DNA of 38,196 nucleotides from Rhodococcus marinonascens NBRC 14363 (GTDB lineage: Bacteria; Actinomycetota; Actinomycetes; Mycobacteriales; Mycobacteriaceae): positions 1 to 38,196 of the forward strand of contig NZ_BCXB01000035.1 of NCBI RefSeq assembly GCF_001894885.1, written 5' to 3'. Below are positions 1-16,279 of this stretch, in pieces. Both the position numbers and the translations under genes were made by a program. The stretch's first letter is position 1. Each line of letters opens with the position of its first letter. Under the pieces are notes generated by a model, which searched no databases, had not been told where the DNA came from, and saw only the letters and a program-made list of their open reading frames with translations.

Positions 1-123
1 AGAAGTCGGTGTCCGTGTCGCTCTGACCTGAACAAAGTTACGCCACGAAAAACGGAAAGCCAAATCGCCTGGTCACACACTTCCGATATATGAAATCCGC
101 TGGCAGCCAACCTTGCATGCGGA

Positions 124-164
124 CACACCGAGCGGGTTCGGGCGCCCACTTCGGTGTGACCCGC
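124..164. other. Interleaved inverted repeats just 3' of tyrS
   Basis: Two complementary pairs are interleaved: CACACCG (124-130) with CGGTGTG (152-158), and GCGGGT (132-137) with ACCCGC (159-164). The order a-b-a'-b' means the stems either exclude each other or form an H-type pseudoknot; the connecting loop also holds the palindrome GGGCGCCC (140-147). It begins within 10 bases after the tyrS stop codon. There is no T-run, so it is not a textbook intrinsic terminator, although it may end or stabilise the mpg-tyrS transcript. No gene was found in 1-170. Confidence 0.4.
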
Positions 165-170
165 CGCACG

Positions 171-1460
171 CTAGCTGGCGAGCACTTTGATGCCGGCGAA
201 GTTGCGCTTTCCGCGACGAATCACCAGCCACGTTCCGTGCAGGAGATCTGCAGACCCGGGAGTCCAGTCCTCGCTGGCGATCTTCTGATTGTTGATCGAA
301 GCGCCACCTTCCTTCACGGCTCGCCGGGCTGCCCCCTTACTCTCACACAGCCCGCTGAGCACCAGCAGATCAACGATGCTGGAGGCCTCCCCCGGTGCCA
401 GTTCCGCGACGGACGCTTCACGAAGCGCAGCGCCGAGCGTTGGCTCGTCCAGATCCTGCAACTCAGCGCGACCGAACAGCGCCCGGCTCGCCAACTCCAC
501 AGCGCGGGTGTTGGCTTCACCGTGCACGAGCGTCGTCATCTCTGCCGCTAGCGCCCGCTGGGACTCGCGGGCGTGCGGGCGTTCCGCCGTCGCGATCTCG
601 AGTTCCGCAATCTCCTCGGCCGAGAGGAAGGTGAACCAGCGCAGGTACTTGATCACGTCGGTATCGCTGGTGTTCACAAAGTACTGGTACCAGGCATAGG
701 GACTCGTCATGTCAGGGTCGAGCCACAGGCTTCCGCCCCCGGTCGACTTTCCGAACTTCTTGCCATCCGCCGAGGTGACCAGGGGAACGGTGAGTCCGTG
801 TACCGATTCGGCGTCGACGCGTCGGTTCAGCTCTACACCGGCGATGATGTTGCCCCACTGGTCGGATCCGCCGACCTGTAGCGAGCACCCGTGATTTCGG
901 CGCAGGTGCAGGTAGTCGTTGGCTTGTAGCAACATGTAGCTGAACTCTGTGTAGGACATGCCGTCGGTTTCGAGGCGACGCTTCACGGTGTCCCTGGCAA
1001 GCATCACGTTGACCGAAAAGTGTTTGCCGATGTCACGCAAGAAATCGATGGCCGACAACTTGCCGGTCCAATTCATATTGTTCTCGATAACCGCCCCACG
1101 CGGCGAGTCGTCGAAGTCGACGAAGCGTTCGAGTTGTCCTCGGATCCGGTCGGCCCACTCGGCGACAGTATCGGCGGAGTTCATCGTGCGCTCACCGACG
1201 TCGCGAGGATCACCGATCAACCCGGTTGCCCCGCCCGCGAGCACAATGGGGCGATTGCCCGCGCGCTGGAATCGCTTCAGGGCCAGCAGAGGCACCAGAT
1301 GGCCGGCATGCAGACTCGGTCCGGTCGGGTCGAAACCGGCATACAGCGTGACCGGTCCGGCGTCGAGGTCCCGGCGCAGCGCGTCCAGATCGGTTGATTG
1401 CGCAATGAGTCCGCGCCAGGTCAATTCATCGATGATGTTCTCAGTCACGCCTCCAATCAT
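171..1460 (-). CDS. tyrS: Tyrosyl-tRNA synthetase
   Basis: Cytoplasmic class I aminoacyl-tRNA synthetase that charges tRNA-Tyr. From the ATG at 1460 it is 429 residues, the usual bacterial TyrRS length. The N-terminal Rossmann domain has YAGFDPT (about residues 40-46) and the HIGH-type motif HAGH (51-54). The KMSKS-type loop reads KFGKS near residue 240. The last 70 or so residues form an S4 RNA-binding domain. The reading frame stays open upstream to 1616, but that part lies inside mpg and lacks family similarity. A GTG at 1448 has GGAGG only one base upstream, too close to serve it, so the ATG at 1460 is preferred with moderate certainty. The gene begins 5 bases after the mpg stop, so the two are probably co-transcribed. 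Confidence 0.96.
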   Translation of the reverse strand: MIGGVTENIIDELTWRGLIAQSTDLDALRRDLDAGPVTLYAGFDPTGPSLHAGHLVPLLALKRFQRAGNRPIVLAGGATGLIGDPRDVGERTMNSADTVAEWADRIRGQLERFVDFDDSPRGAVIENNMNWTGKLSAIDFLRDIGKHFSVNVMLARDTVKRRLETDGMSYTEFSYMLLQANDYLHLRRNHGCSLQVGGSDQWGNIIAGVELNRRVDAESVHGLTVPLVTSADGKKFGKSTGGGSLWLDPDMTSPYAWYQYFVNTSDTDVIKYLRWFTFLSAEEIAELEIATAERPHARESQRALAAEMTTLVHGEANTRAVELASRALFGRAELQDLDEPTLGAALREASVAELAPGEASSIVDLLVLSGLCESKGAARRAVKEGGASINNQKIASEDWTPGSADLLHGTWLVIRRGKRNFAGIKVLAS

Positions 1461-1465
1461 CCCAT

Positions 1466-2074
1466 TCACGACTCGACGACCCTCGCACGCGGGCTTCTGC
1501 GGTACGTGGAGACTGCCTCTGACTCCGGAATCCAGAAGCGCCACGGCCGGTCGGCCGCAGCGCCGACCCCGACACGCGGGCCACTGACCCAATTGCCGGC
1601 CGCGGCAAGTTCGCATCGCACAGGAGAATCAGCCCCGAACAACGCCACGCCGTTCTCAGCAAGGGTGACTCCGGTGGCCGAACCCAGATTGCCGGGGCCC
1701 CGCGCCCAATCGGCACGTCGTGCGACGTTCGGCCGCCGGGACTGAACCGTCGCACCGCCGTCGAGAACTTCACCCGCCCGCAGGAGCACACCTCCCGCGT
1801 TCCCCACAGGTCCGCACGAGATGTTCATGCAATAGTGCACGCCGTAACTGCGGTAGACGTACAGGTGACCTGCCGGACCGAACATCACCTCGTTCCGAGG
1901 TGTCCTGCCCCGGTACGAGTGTGACGCAGGATCGGGCCACGGCCCGTCTCGCTCCCCGCCGTATGCCTCAACTTCGACGATGCGGATGCGTACGTCGCCG
2001 ACGATCAACCTGGACCCGAGGACGATCTTGGCGGCGTCGACCGGTCCTGCCCCGGCAAGTCGTTCGGTGGTCAC
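1466..2074 (-). CDS. mpg: 3-methyladenine DNA glycosylase, AAG/Mpg family
   Basis: Base-excision repair enzyme of the alkyladenine DNA glycosylase fold, which removes alkylated purines. The protein shows the family landmarks: [11 protein letters not shown] with the catalytic Glu, the [15 protein letters not shown] stretch, the [15 protein letters not shown] core and a GPGNL segment. With the GTG at 2074, preceded by GGAG nine bases upstream, it is 202 residues, a typical length. An in-frame GTG at 2131 would add 19 residues without recognisable family sequence and would run into the promoter of the divergent ABC operon. It lies immediately upstream of tyrS on the same strand, the order seen in M. 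tuberculosis (mpg-tyrS). Confidence 0.92.
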   Translation of the reverse strand: MTTERLAGAGPVDAAKIVLGSRLIVGDVRIRIVEVEAYGGERDGPWPDPASHSYRGRTPRNEVMFGPAGHLYVYRSYGVHYCMNISCGPVGNAGGVLLRAGEVLDGGATVQSRRPNVARRADWARGPGNLGSATGVTLAENGVALFGADSPVRCELAAAGNWVSGPRVGVGAAADRPWRFWIPESEAVSTYRRSPRARVVES

Positions 2075-2094
2075 GTGTCGATTCTCCACGACTG

Positions 2095-2124
2095 TTGACG
2101 CCGACACACGGGCGGTCGCATAAT
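2095..2124 (+). promoter_or_regulatory. Promoter of the ABC transporter/TetR operon
   Basis: TTGACG (2095-2100) and CATAAT (2119-2124) are separated by 18 bases; each hexamer matches the sigma-70/SigA consensus at five of six positions. Initiation would fall near 2131, just before the ATG at 2135, so an mRNA starting there would be nearly leaderless for that ATG, or carry a short leader to the ATG at 2168, which has its own GAGG. The TetR protein at the end of this operon is the obvious candidate regulator. No clear long palindrome was found here. Confidence 0.55.
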
Positions 2125-2167
2125 TCACCACACAATGACTTCACCGAGTGATGAATTGAGGCACGCG

Positions 2168-2896
2168 ATGCGCAGCCCAGCGATCGACATTCGAGATCTA
2201 CACGTGCGAAGAGGCAACAACGAGGTACTGCACGGCATCAACATGCAGGTGCAGAGCGGTTCCGTCACTGGCGTCCTCGGACCCTCAGGGTGCGGAAAGA
2301 CAACCCTGATGCGCTGCGTGGTCGGCACCCAGATCGTCGAATCCGGGACGGTCTCCGTGCTGGGCTCCCCCGCAGGTTCGGTCTCGTTGCGGAGGCGCAT
2401 CGGCTACGTCACCCAGTCACCCAGCGTGTACGCAGATCTCACGGTCAAGAAGAACGTCTCCTACTTCGCCGCACTCTATGGTCAGCCGTCGAGCGCAGTC
2501 ACAGAAGCCATCGACGCGGTGGGGCTCACACGGTTTGCGGGACAGAAGGCGGCGGATCTGTCTGGCGGGCAACTCGGGCGGGTCTCCCTCGCCTGCGCCC
2601 TGGTGGCGCGACCTGAGATTCTCGTTCTCGACGAGCCCACGGTCGGACTCGACCCACTCCTGCGCGTCGAACTCTGGGAACGGTTCGAAGATCTCGCCGC
2701 CGGCGGCACCACCCTGTTGGTGTCGAGCCACGTAATGGACGAGGCCGAACACTGCACATCGCTTCTCTTGATGCGCGACGGCTACCTACTCGCGCAGGTA
2801 TCACCCGACGAACTTCGGGAGCAAACCGGGGAGGCAAGCCTCGAGGAGGCCTTCCTGAACCTCATTCGCTCATCACCCATAGGGAGTGAGAACTGA
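2168..2896 (+). CDS. ABC-2 type transporter ATP-binding protein (DrrA-like)
   Basis: Nucleotide-binding subunit of an exporter; hydrolyses ATP at the inner face of the membrane to drive the permease encoded next. It has Walker A GPSGCGKTT, a Q-loop region (RIGYVTQSPSVY), signature LSGGQLGRVSLA, Walker B ILVLDEPTVGLD and a switch His in LLVSSHVMDEAEH. The short C-terminal part is like the drug-resistance (DrrA/NodI) branch. Start choice: the ATG at 2168 has GAGG six bases upstream; an ATG at 2135 is also in frame, adds 11 residues and lies only a few bases from the inferred transcription start. The stop overlaps the permease start (TGATG), implying translational coupling. Corresponds in position to Rv1687c. 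Substrate unknown. Confidence 0.93.
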   Translation: MRSPAIDIRDLHVRRGNNEVLHGINMQVQSGSVTGVLGPSGCGKTTLMRCVVGTQIVESGTVSVLGSPAGSVSLRRRIGYVTQSPSVYADLTVKKNVSYFAALYGQPSSAVTEAIDAVGLTRFAGQKAADLSGGQLGRVSLACALVARPEILVLDEPTVGLDPLLRVELWERFEDLAAGGTTLLVSSHVMDEAEHCTSLLLMRDGYLLAQVSPDELREQTGEASLEEAFLNLIRSSPIGSEN

Positions 2897-3651
2897 TGAA
2901 CGTCAAAATCTTTGTCGCCACCGCCGGCCGGATCCTCGCGCAACTTCGCTCCGATCGCCGGACCGTCGCCATGATCATGCTCGTTCCCAGCCTTCTGATG
3001 GTGCTGCTGTATTTCTTGTACCAGAACGTGCCGACGCCACCTGATCAGCAGTCCTTGTTCGCGCGCGTCGCGATCACGATGCTCGGCATCCTTCCGTTCA
3101 CCGTCATGTTCCTGGTCACTTCCATCGCCATGCAACGGGAGCGCACGTCCGGAACACTCGAGCGTCTGTTGACAACGCCGATGAGAAAACTCGATCTCCT
3201 CGGTGGGTATGCGGCGGCATTTTCCACTGCTGCGGCAGGTCAAGCGGCGCTCGCATGTGCGGTCGCGTTCGGCTTCCTCGGGCTCGAGACCGTAGGCGGT
3301 TTCGAATGGGTGATCGTGATCGCTGCACTGAATGCGGTTCTCGGCGTCGCCCTCGGCCTGCTGTTCAGCGCCTTCGCACGCACCGAGTTCCAGGCGGTTC
3401 AGTTCATGCCTGTGGTGGTGATTCCGCAATTATTCCTGTGCGGACTGCTCGTTCCGCGAGATCAGCTTCCCACGTGGCTCGAATGGATCAGCAACGTCCT
3501 CCCTCTCAGCTACGCGGTCGAAGCGATTCAACAGGTCGCCACTCATCCCGGAGTGACGGCCATCATGTGGCGCGACTTGGCCGTGGTCGCCGGCTTCGCG
3601 CTTCTCGCATTGTCGCTGGGTGCCGCAACTCTGAGACGGCGCACGCCGTGA
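2896..3651 (+). CDS. ABC-2 type transporter permease
   Basis: Integral membrane partner of the preceding ATPase, 251 residues. Hydrophobic segments are visible near residues 25-45, 60-80, 105-130, 135-160, 170-190 and 225-245, giving the six-helix ABC-2 pattern. The cytoplasmic segment RERTSGTLERLLTTPM after the second helix is the conserved motif of this permease family. The ATG overlaps the upstream stop and the gene's own stop overlaps the TetR start (GTGA), so all three genes are coupled. Positional counterpart of Rv1686c. The pair probably exports a lipophilic compound or drug, but nothing in the sequence identifies it. Confidence 0.92.
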   Translation: MNVKIFVATAGRILAQLRSDRRTVAMIMLVPSLLMVLLYFLYQNVPTPPDQQSLFARVAITMLGILPFTVMFLVTSIAMQRERTSGTLERLLTTPMRKLDLLGGYAAAFSTAAAGQAALACAVAFGFLGLETVGGFEWVIVIAALNAVLGVALGLLFSAFARTEFQAVQFMPVVVIPQLFLCGLLVPRDQLPTWLEWISNVLPLSYAVEAIQQVATHPGVTAIMWRDLAVVAGFALLALSLGAATLRRRTP

Positions 3652-4274
3652 CCGACTCCCTCGCAAATGACGCAACGAGCAATCGACCCCGCACCGGACG
3701 CCGCCCCGGCAACCCCGACACTCGGTTGCGGATCCTGACAATTGCGCGAGAATTGTTCGCACAGAAAGGCTTCGACAAGACCAGCGTCCGGTCGATTGCA
3801 ACCGCGGCGGGCGTAGACCCCGCACTGGTCCACCACTACTTCGGGACCAAACGCCAGCTGTTCATCGCATCGATAGACATCCCCGTCGATCCGACACAGG
3901 TAATCGCGCCGGTGCTCGACCGCCCCACGGACGAGATCGGCGCACATCTCGCCCGAGCCATCTTCTCCGTGTGGGAGTCGCCGCACAGGTCCGCAGCGGT
4001 AGCTGCGTTCCGATCTGCACTGGCGGGAAACGAACCGAATTTGATTCGCACGTTCCTTCTCGAGTTCGTGCTCCGAGATCTGGAACCTCGAATCGATGAG
4101 CCGCCCGGGACCGGGAAACTCCGCAGCCAACTAGTGGCGTCCCAACTCGCCGGCGTGCTCGTGACGAGGTACATTCTCGAATTCGAACCGCTGGCGTCGA
4201 TATCGCTCGCAGATCTGATCGAGATCGTCGGGCCGACGCTGCAGCGTTACCTCACCGGGCCGCTACCCGATTGA
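3648..4274 (+). CDS. TetR family transcriptional regulator
   Basis: 208 residues from the GTG at 3648, which overlaps the permease stop. The N-terminal helix-turn-helix (about residues 25-72) has the classic pattern ending TSVRSIATAAGVDPALVHHY, followed by FGTKRQLF. The C-terminal ligand domain resembles the TetR_C variants of actinobacteria. As the last gene of the transporter operon it most likely represses that operon and responds to a transported compound; this is inference from position. The frame is open back to 3255 inside the permease, but that part is only antisense-free read-through of another frame. Its TGA directly abuts the TGA of the convergent Trm112-like gene. Confidence 0.92.
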   Translation: MTDSLANDATSNRPRTGRRPGNPDTRLRILTIARELFAQKGFDKTSVRSIATAAGVDPALVHHYFGTKRQLFIASIDIPVDPTQVIAPVLDRPTDEIGAHLARAIFSVWESPHRSAAVAAFRSALAGNEPNLIRTFLLEFVLRDLEPRIDEPPGTGKLRSQLVASQLAGVLVTRYILEFEPLASISLADLIEIVGPTLQRYLTGPLPD

Positions 4275-4487
4275 TCAGGACTCTCCCTGTACCCGGCCGA
4301 GCAGCGACTCATGCTCCTCCGCACCCACGTCCCGTGCCTCGTCGATAAGGAGGACAGGGATCCCGTTTTCGATGGGATATGCCCGCCGCAGTCGGGGGTT
4401 GTAGAGCAACACGTCTTCGATCAGCAACAGAGGTCCCTTGTCTTCCGGGCACGCGAGAATGTCGAGCAACGTCGCATCTATTTCCAC
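4275..4487 (-). CDS. Trm112-like small protein (UPF0434 family)
   Basis: 70 residues from the GTG at 4487, preceded by AGAGGA; a TTG at 4502 is an alternative. It carries the family pattern LDILACPEDKGPLLL...AYPIENGIPVLLIDEAR. Eukaryotic and archaeal Trm112 activates methyltransferases; the role of bacterial members is not settled. Notable: only one of the cysteines that coordinate zinc in classical Trm112 is retained (in LACP), and the second CxxC position is replaced by a YNPRLRR segment, so zinc binding is doubtful. It follows the large hydrolase/synthetase gene by 34 bases from the chosen start, as Rv1684 neighbours Rv1683. Confidence 0.88.
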   Translation of the reverse strand: MEIDATLLDILACPEDKGPLLLIEDVLLYNPRLRRAYPIENGIPVLLIDEARDVGAEEHESLLGRVQGES

Positions 4488-4521
4488 GGGAGTCCTCTTC
4501 AATCGTTCGAGTTGAGCAGTG

Positions 4522-7509
4522 TCAGGTTACCGCGCTGTGGCCTGCATCGGCTGAGACCTCCCGTAAATCGGCGGCCACCGCCTTCGTCAACCGCTTGTAC
4601 TGACGCGAGACCCGATCCAGATACCACACTCGGGTTCCCGGCTTCGGCAGCCCGCCTGCTCGCAAGCCCTCGGCACACGGGCGGTACGAGGATCCCAACG
4701 GGATGTCCGCCACCACGTGAACGATGTCGGGACGCAACTCGAGTGGAAGCACGCCCAGAGCATCGGAGATCTCCGCCACCCGCGGCACACGCCCGTCAAG
4801 CAGGGTGAACGCGGCCACAGCCAACGCCACGCCCCCGACCTCCACCCCGTAGGCCACCGCCAGATCGACCCGGCCGAGGGACACCAGGGCATCCACGATC
4901 GGCTGCGTGAAAACGGGCCCCCGCGGCGTCGCGATCACGGTCTTCTTGTGATCGACCAACCAGTAGTCACCGTCCGCATCTCGGCGGAAGAGGTAATCCG
5001 TCGGGATCCACGCATCGCCTGCGGCGAAGATCCCGCGGATCGCACCACCCGACACCTCGGCGTGAACGCCCGCTCTGCCGAGAAGCAATCCGACCTCTTC
5101 ATCGGGGCATTCCTTGATAAACCCCTGCTCGTCCTCGAGCAGTCGACCGGTGGTCGGATCGAAACCGGCGAGTCGTACTTCCGCGCTGCCTGGAAGCGGG
5201 CGCCCCTTGGCCCCAACCTTCACGCCGGCGACATTCGCGAGAACGACATCACCCTCCGTGGATGCGTAGAACTCGAGGACCTTCGCCGGCGAAAATCGTT
5301 CGGTTGTGCGGCGCCACAATCCCTGTGGCATTCCTGAGCCGATGAAGAGCCTGACAGGATGACTCCCGTCGAGTGCGATGCTGTCGACGTCGATGATTTC
5401 ACGCATCATCGTCCACGTGTAACTGACCACAGTCACGCCGTAGCGGTGAACCTCTTCGTCGAACCGCTCGGGGTCGAGGCCGCGTGTGAGTGCGAGCCTG
5501 GAGCCACCCGCCAGGGCCCCACCGATCGCGGCGAGCAGACTCGACGAATGATGCAGAGGAGCCAGGCAATACACGGTGTCACCGCGGTCGAGATCGGCAG
5601 CCGAGGCCGTTCCGAACGCAGACAACGCCCACCGGTAGTTGGTAATCCGCTTCATCTCCCAGTGCCCATTGGACTCACTGCAGATAATGAACGCCAACTC
5701 GCGGGCGACACCGGAATCGGGCCTGTACCAGCCCGGAAGTGATACCGCGTCGGGATCGATCTGCTCGAGATCCACGACATCGGCCGACGGGTCCACCGCG
5801 AGGCTACGCAGGTCGCCGCCGCCCAGTACGAGGATCTGCATGCCGGTCGTGATCACGGAGTCGAGATTCTCCGGGTCGGTCACGATGCGTTCGACGCCGT
5901 TGCGGCGAAGGACAGTGCGGACTTCCCGTCCCGGCGGCAGCAGAACTGCCACGGCACCGAGACGGGACAGAGCGGCGATCGCGACGAGCGCGCTGGGGCG
6001 CGTGTGCATCACGACGCCGACGCGAGCTGCGGGGCGAACACCGGACTGGATCAGTCCACGAACCACGTTGTCGATCCGCTGGTTCACCGCCTCGTAGGTA
6101 TGAACGCAGTTGTCGAACAGGAAGCATTCCCCGTTTGGTGCCTTCCTGCGCTGCTCGGCCAGCAACCGGCTCAAGGAAATCTGAGTATGGGGCTGAATCT
6201 GATCCAGCCGAGCCAGTCGGGGCAGCGCCCGGGTCGCTTCGCCAGACAGTTCCACTGTTCCTCGCAGCGCGCCCGACGCGAAATCGCTGATCCCCTTGCC
6301 CACACCGACCCCGACCTCGGCGACCGACGCAACGGTGTGAATTACGCGATCACTTATGGAGACGCCGGATTCGCGGCCCAAATTCTGTTCGTAGCGCATC
6401 AGCGAGACATTGGAGGGCCGCGCACCGAGCCCCTCGTTCCACAGCACCCACTGTCCGGCTGTGGGCCACGTGTGGATTGCCGCAGAAGAGCCGACGACGA
6501 GTCCGAAGTGTCCTGCTCGCAGGGTAGATTCGAAGACCCTCGCGCGTGGAGCTGCGCGGCGTATGCCACGGACCGCCGCCGGTTGCCCGATGTCGTCGAC
6601 CTCACCGACGAACGCAACGACGGGGCAGGTCAGTTCCGCGAGCGACACCACCTGGTCCTTGATCACGAACCCGCCGGTCATCATCCGGTTGTGCGCGATG
6701 AATTGCTTGAGCAACTCCGCGACCGCCGGGCCGGACCACGCCACCCAACCGTCGGACGCGAGGAATCGCCGTTGCTGTTCCCGCGGGAGCAAGGCCTCTC
6801 GATCGTGGAGTTGCCGGAGGAAGTCGACCCTCGATTTGAGAGTCTTGACCGGGTCGAGGAGTTGAAAACCCGTGCGCGCCATCCAACCCGACACCGCAAG
6901 TCGGTTGAAGACGTGATCCGCGAGGAAATCGGCCGCATCGGAGGCGAATCCGGCGGGGATGCCGAACGGGAGTCCGGCGAGCGTGTCGACCGGGCTCCCG
7001 AATGTGACCAGGCTCGCGATGTTGCGACTGCGGCGGTACGCCGCCGCCTGGTAGGCGAACATCCCGCCCTGCGAATATCCGGAGAGATGGACGTCGCGGC
7101 CAGTGTGGGTACGAACCTGGTCGATGATCTCACTGATGGCGATCACGTGATCGGCGAGATTGCGATCCCAGCCGCCCACTTCGGAATCTGGGGAGCCGAA
7201 GTCGACGACCCACGGGTCGATGCCCATATCGTGCAGGATGCCGACAGCACCCTGATCCCGCGTCACGTCGTAGACGTCCGCGGACATCATCATCGGTGGG
7301 ACGAGAACGATCGGGGGTCCCGCCTCGGCGGCGTCGGTATCGGGAAAGTACCGCCGGAGCCGATACATGGGCGACCGCTCGACCACCTCGAACGGCGATG
7401 TCGTGAGGCCCGTCTCGAGCCCGCCGAGACGAACGACCTCCAACCCGTTTTGTGCCGTCGCCACCACGCGACGGATGGTGCCCATCACCGATTCGGTAGC
7501 CGATCCCAC
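4522..7509 (-). CDS. Alpha/beta hydrolase - acyl-CoA synthetase fusion (Rv1683-like)
   Basis: A 995-residue two-domain protein. Residues about 40-370 form an alpha/beta hydrolase related to PHA synthases and lipases, with nucleophile elbow GYSQGG (Ser about 146), an acidic residue in VGEVDDIG and a His in RAGHFG. Residues about 450-960 are an AMP-binding (ANL) domain with YASTEGD (A5-like) and a DYLFRRDADGDYWLVD stretch (A7/A8-like). The normally Ser/Thr/Gly-rich P-loop (TSGTTG-PK type) is replaced by ICSESNGHWEMKR, so adenylation activity is uncertain. M. tuberculosis Rv1683, annotated as bifunctional acyl-CoA synthase/lipase, has this architecture and neighbourhood. Start: GTG at 7509 lies seven bases after GGGGGG; GTG/ATG codons at 7569 and 7485 are also in frame. 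Probable role in neutral-lipid or polyester metabolism (inference). Confidence 0.88.
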   Translation of the reverse strand: MGSATESVMGTIRRVVATAQNGLEVVRLGGLETGLTTSPFEVVERSPMYRLRRYFPDTDAAEAGPPIVLVPPMMMSADVYDVTRDQGAVGILHDMGIDPWVVDFGSPDSEVGGWDRNLADHVIAISEIIDQVRTHTGRDVHLSGYSQGGMFAYQAAAYRRSRNIASLVTFGSPVDTLAGLPFGIPAGFASDAADFLADHVFNRLAVSGWMARTGFQLLDPVKTLKSRVDFLRQLHDREALLPREQQRRFLASDGWVAWSGPAVAELLKQFIAHNRMMTGGFVIKDQVVSLAELTCPVVAFVGEVDDIGQPAAVRGIRRAAPRARVFESTLRAGHFGLVVGSSAAIHTWPTAGQWVLWNEGLGARPSNVSLMRYEQNLGRESGVSISDRVIHTVASVAEVGVGVGKGISDFASGALRGTVELSGEATRALPRLARLDQIQPHTQISLSRLLAEQRRKAPNGECFLFDNCVHTYEAVNQRIDNVVRGLIQSGVRPAARVGVVMHTRPSALVAIAALSRLGAVAVLLPPGREVRTVLRRNGVERIVTDPENLDSVITTGMQILVLGGGDLRSLAVDPSADVVDLEQIDPDAVSLPGWYRPDSGVARELAFIICSESNGHWEMKRITNYRWALSAFGTASAADLDRGDTVYCLAPLHHSSSLLAAIGGALAGGSRLALTRGLDPERFDEEVHRYGVTVVSYTWTMMREIIDVDSIALDGSHPVRLFIGSGMPQGLWRRTTERFSPAKVLEFYASTEGDVVLANVAGVKVGAKGRPLPGSAEVRLAGFDPTTGRLLEDEQGFIKECPDEEVGLLLGRAGVHAEVSGGAIRGIFAAGDAWIPTDYLFRRDADGDYWLVDHKKTVIATPRGPVFTQPIVDALVSLGRVDLAVAYGVEVGGVALAVAAFTLLDGRVPRVAEISDALGVLPLELRPDIVHVVADIPLGSSYRPCAEGLRAGGLPKPGTRVWYLDRVSRQYKRLTKAVAADLREVSADAGHSAVT

Positions 7510-7589
7510 GAATATTCCCCCCAAAGCCTCTCGAGTTCTCACGAACGTCTTACTGCAACCCGCCCTCACATTACTGCGTCACACGACAC

Positions 7590-10264
<2,675 letters not shown>

Positions 10265-10312
10265 GGTCCTTGTGCTCCTTAGGTTGACTATCTGTAGAGA
10301 CGATTGAAGTTG

Positions 10313-12988
<2,676 letters not shown>

Positions 12989-12992
<4 letters not shown>

Positions 12993-13914
12993 GAGACAAC
13001 TCCCTCGGTAGGTGAAGTGTGCGTCGGTGCAGAAGTCCGGGAGGGCGTAACCATGGTGCCGATGCCCTTGCCGGTGAACAGTTCGAGGAGGACGGAATGC
13101 GGGACGCGGCCGTCGATGACATGCGCGGTGGGCACACCTCCACGGACCGCCCGCAGGCAGGCCTCCATCTTGGGCACCATGCCCGCGTCGAGACTCGGTA
13201 GCAGTTGCGCGAGGGCTGCGGTATCGATCTCGGTGGCCAGCGAATCACGGTCGGGCCAGTTGGTGTAAAGCCCTTCTACATCGGTGAGGACCACCAGCTT
13301 CTCGGCGTCGATGGCCTCGGCGAGCGCAGCGGCGGCGGTATCCGCGTTGATGTTGTGCACCACGCCGTCCGAGTCGGGTGCGATGGTGGAGACCACGGGA
13401 ATTCGACCGGCACGGATCAGGTCCAGGACTGCCTCCGGGTTCACGGTGGTCACGTCGCCGACGAGACCGATGTCGGCCGGTCGTCCCTCGACGATCACCG
13501 TCCGCTTGGTGGCGGTGAACAGGTGAGCGTCCTCACCGGAGATCCCGACGGCGTAGGGACCGTGCGCATTGATCAATCCGACCAGTTCACGACCGACCTG
13601 ACCGAACAGGACCATCCGGACCACCTCCATCACCTCCGGTGTGGTGACGCGGAAGCCGCCCTTGAATTCGCCTGTCATGCCGAGCCTTCCGAGCATGGTG
13701 GTGATCTGCGGGCCGCCGCCGTGCACGACGACCGGGTGAATTCCGACCGTCCGCAGAAATGCCATGTCGGCAGCGAACGCCGCCTTCAACGTGTCGTCGA
13801 TCATGGCGTTGCCGCCGTACTTCACGACAACGACCTTGTCGCGGAACTGCTGCAGCCAAGGCAGGGCCTCCGCGAGGACGTGAGCCTTCTCGTGATCGGT
13901 GATTCCCTCGAGTG

Positions 13915-13918
<4 letters not shown>
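12989..13918 (-). CDS. argB: Acetylglutamate kinase
   Basis: Phosphorylates N-acetylglutamate, the usual arginine-feedback step. 309 residues of the amino-acid kinase fold: [10 protein letters not shown] (about 30-39) holds the phosphate-binding Lys, and [10 protein letters not shown] the glycine loop; [15 protein letters not shown] is the substrate-side segment. The ATG overlaps the argJ stop (ATGA), and its stop overlaps the argD start. The N-terminal helix before VVVKYGG is the element that mediates arginine-sensitive hexamers in other species, so feedback inhibition is plausible. Confidence 0.97.
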
Positions 13919-16246
<2,328 letters not shown>

Positions 16247-16279
16247 CACCGGGGTACCGTGGACCCGCGGATCGGGTAG

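Noticed and set aside
1-170. Ribosomal RNA operon downstream of tyrS, as in fast-growing mycobacteria
   Set aside because: No box A, processing stem or rRNA sequence is visible in the 170 bases available; the operon, if any, would lie outside the window.
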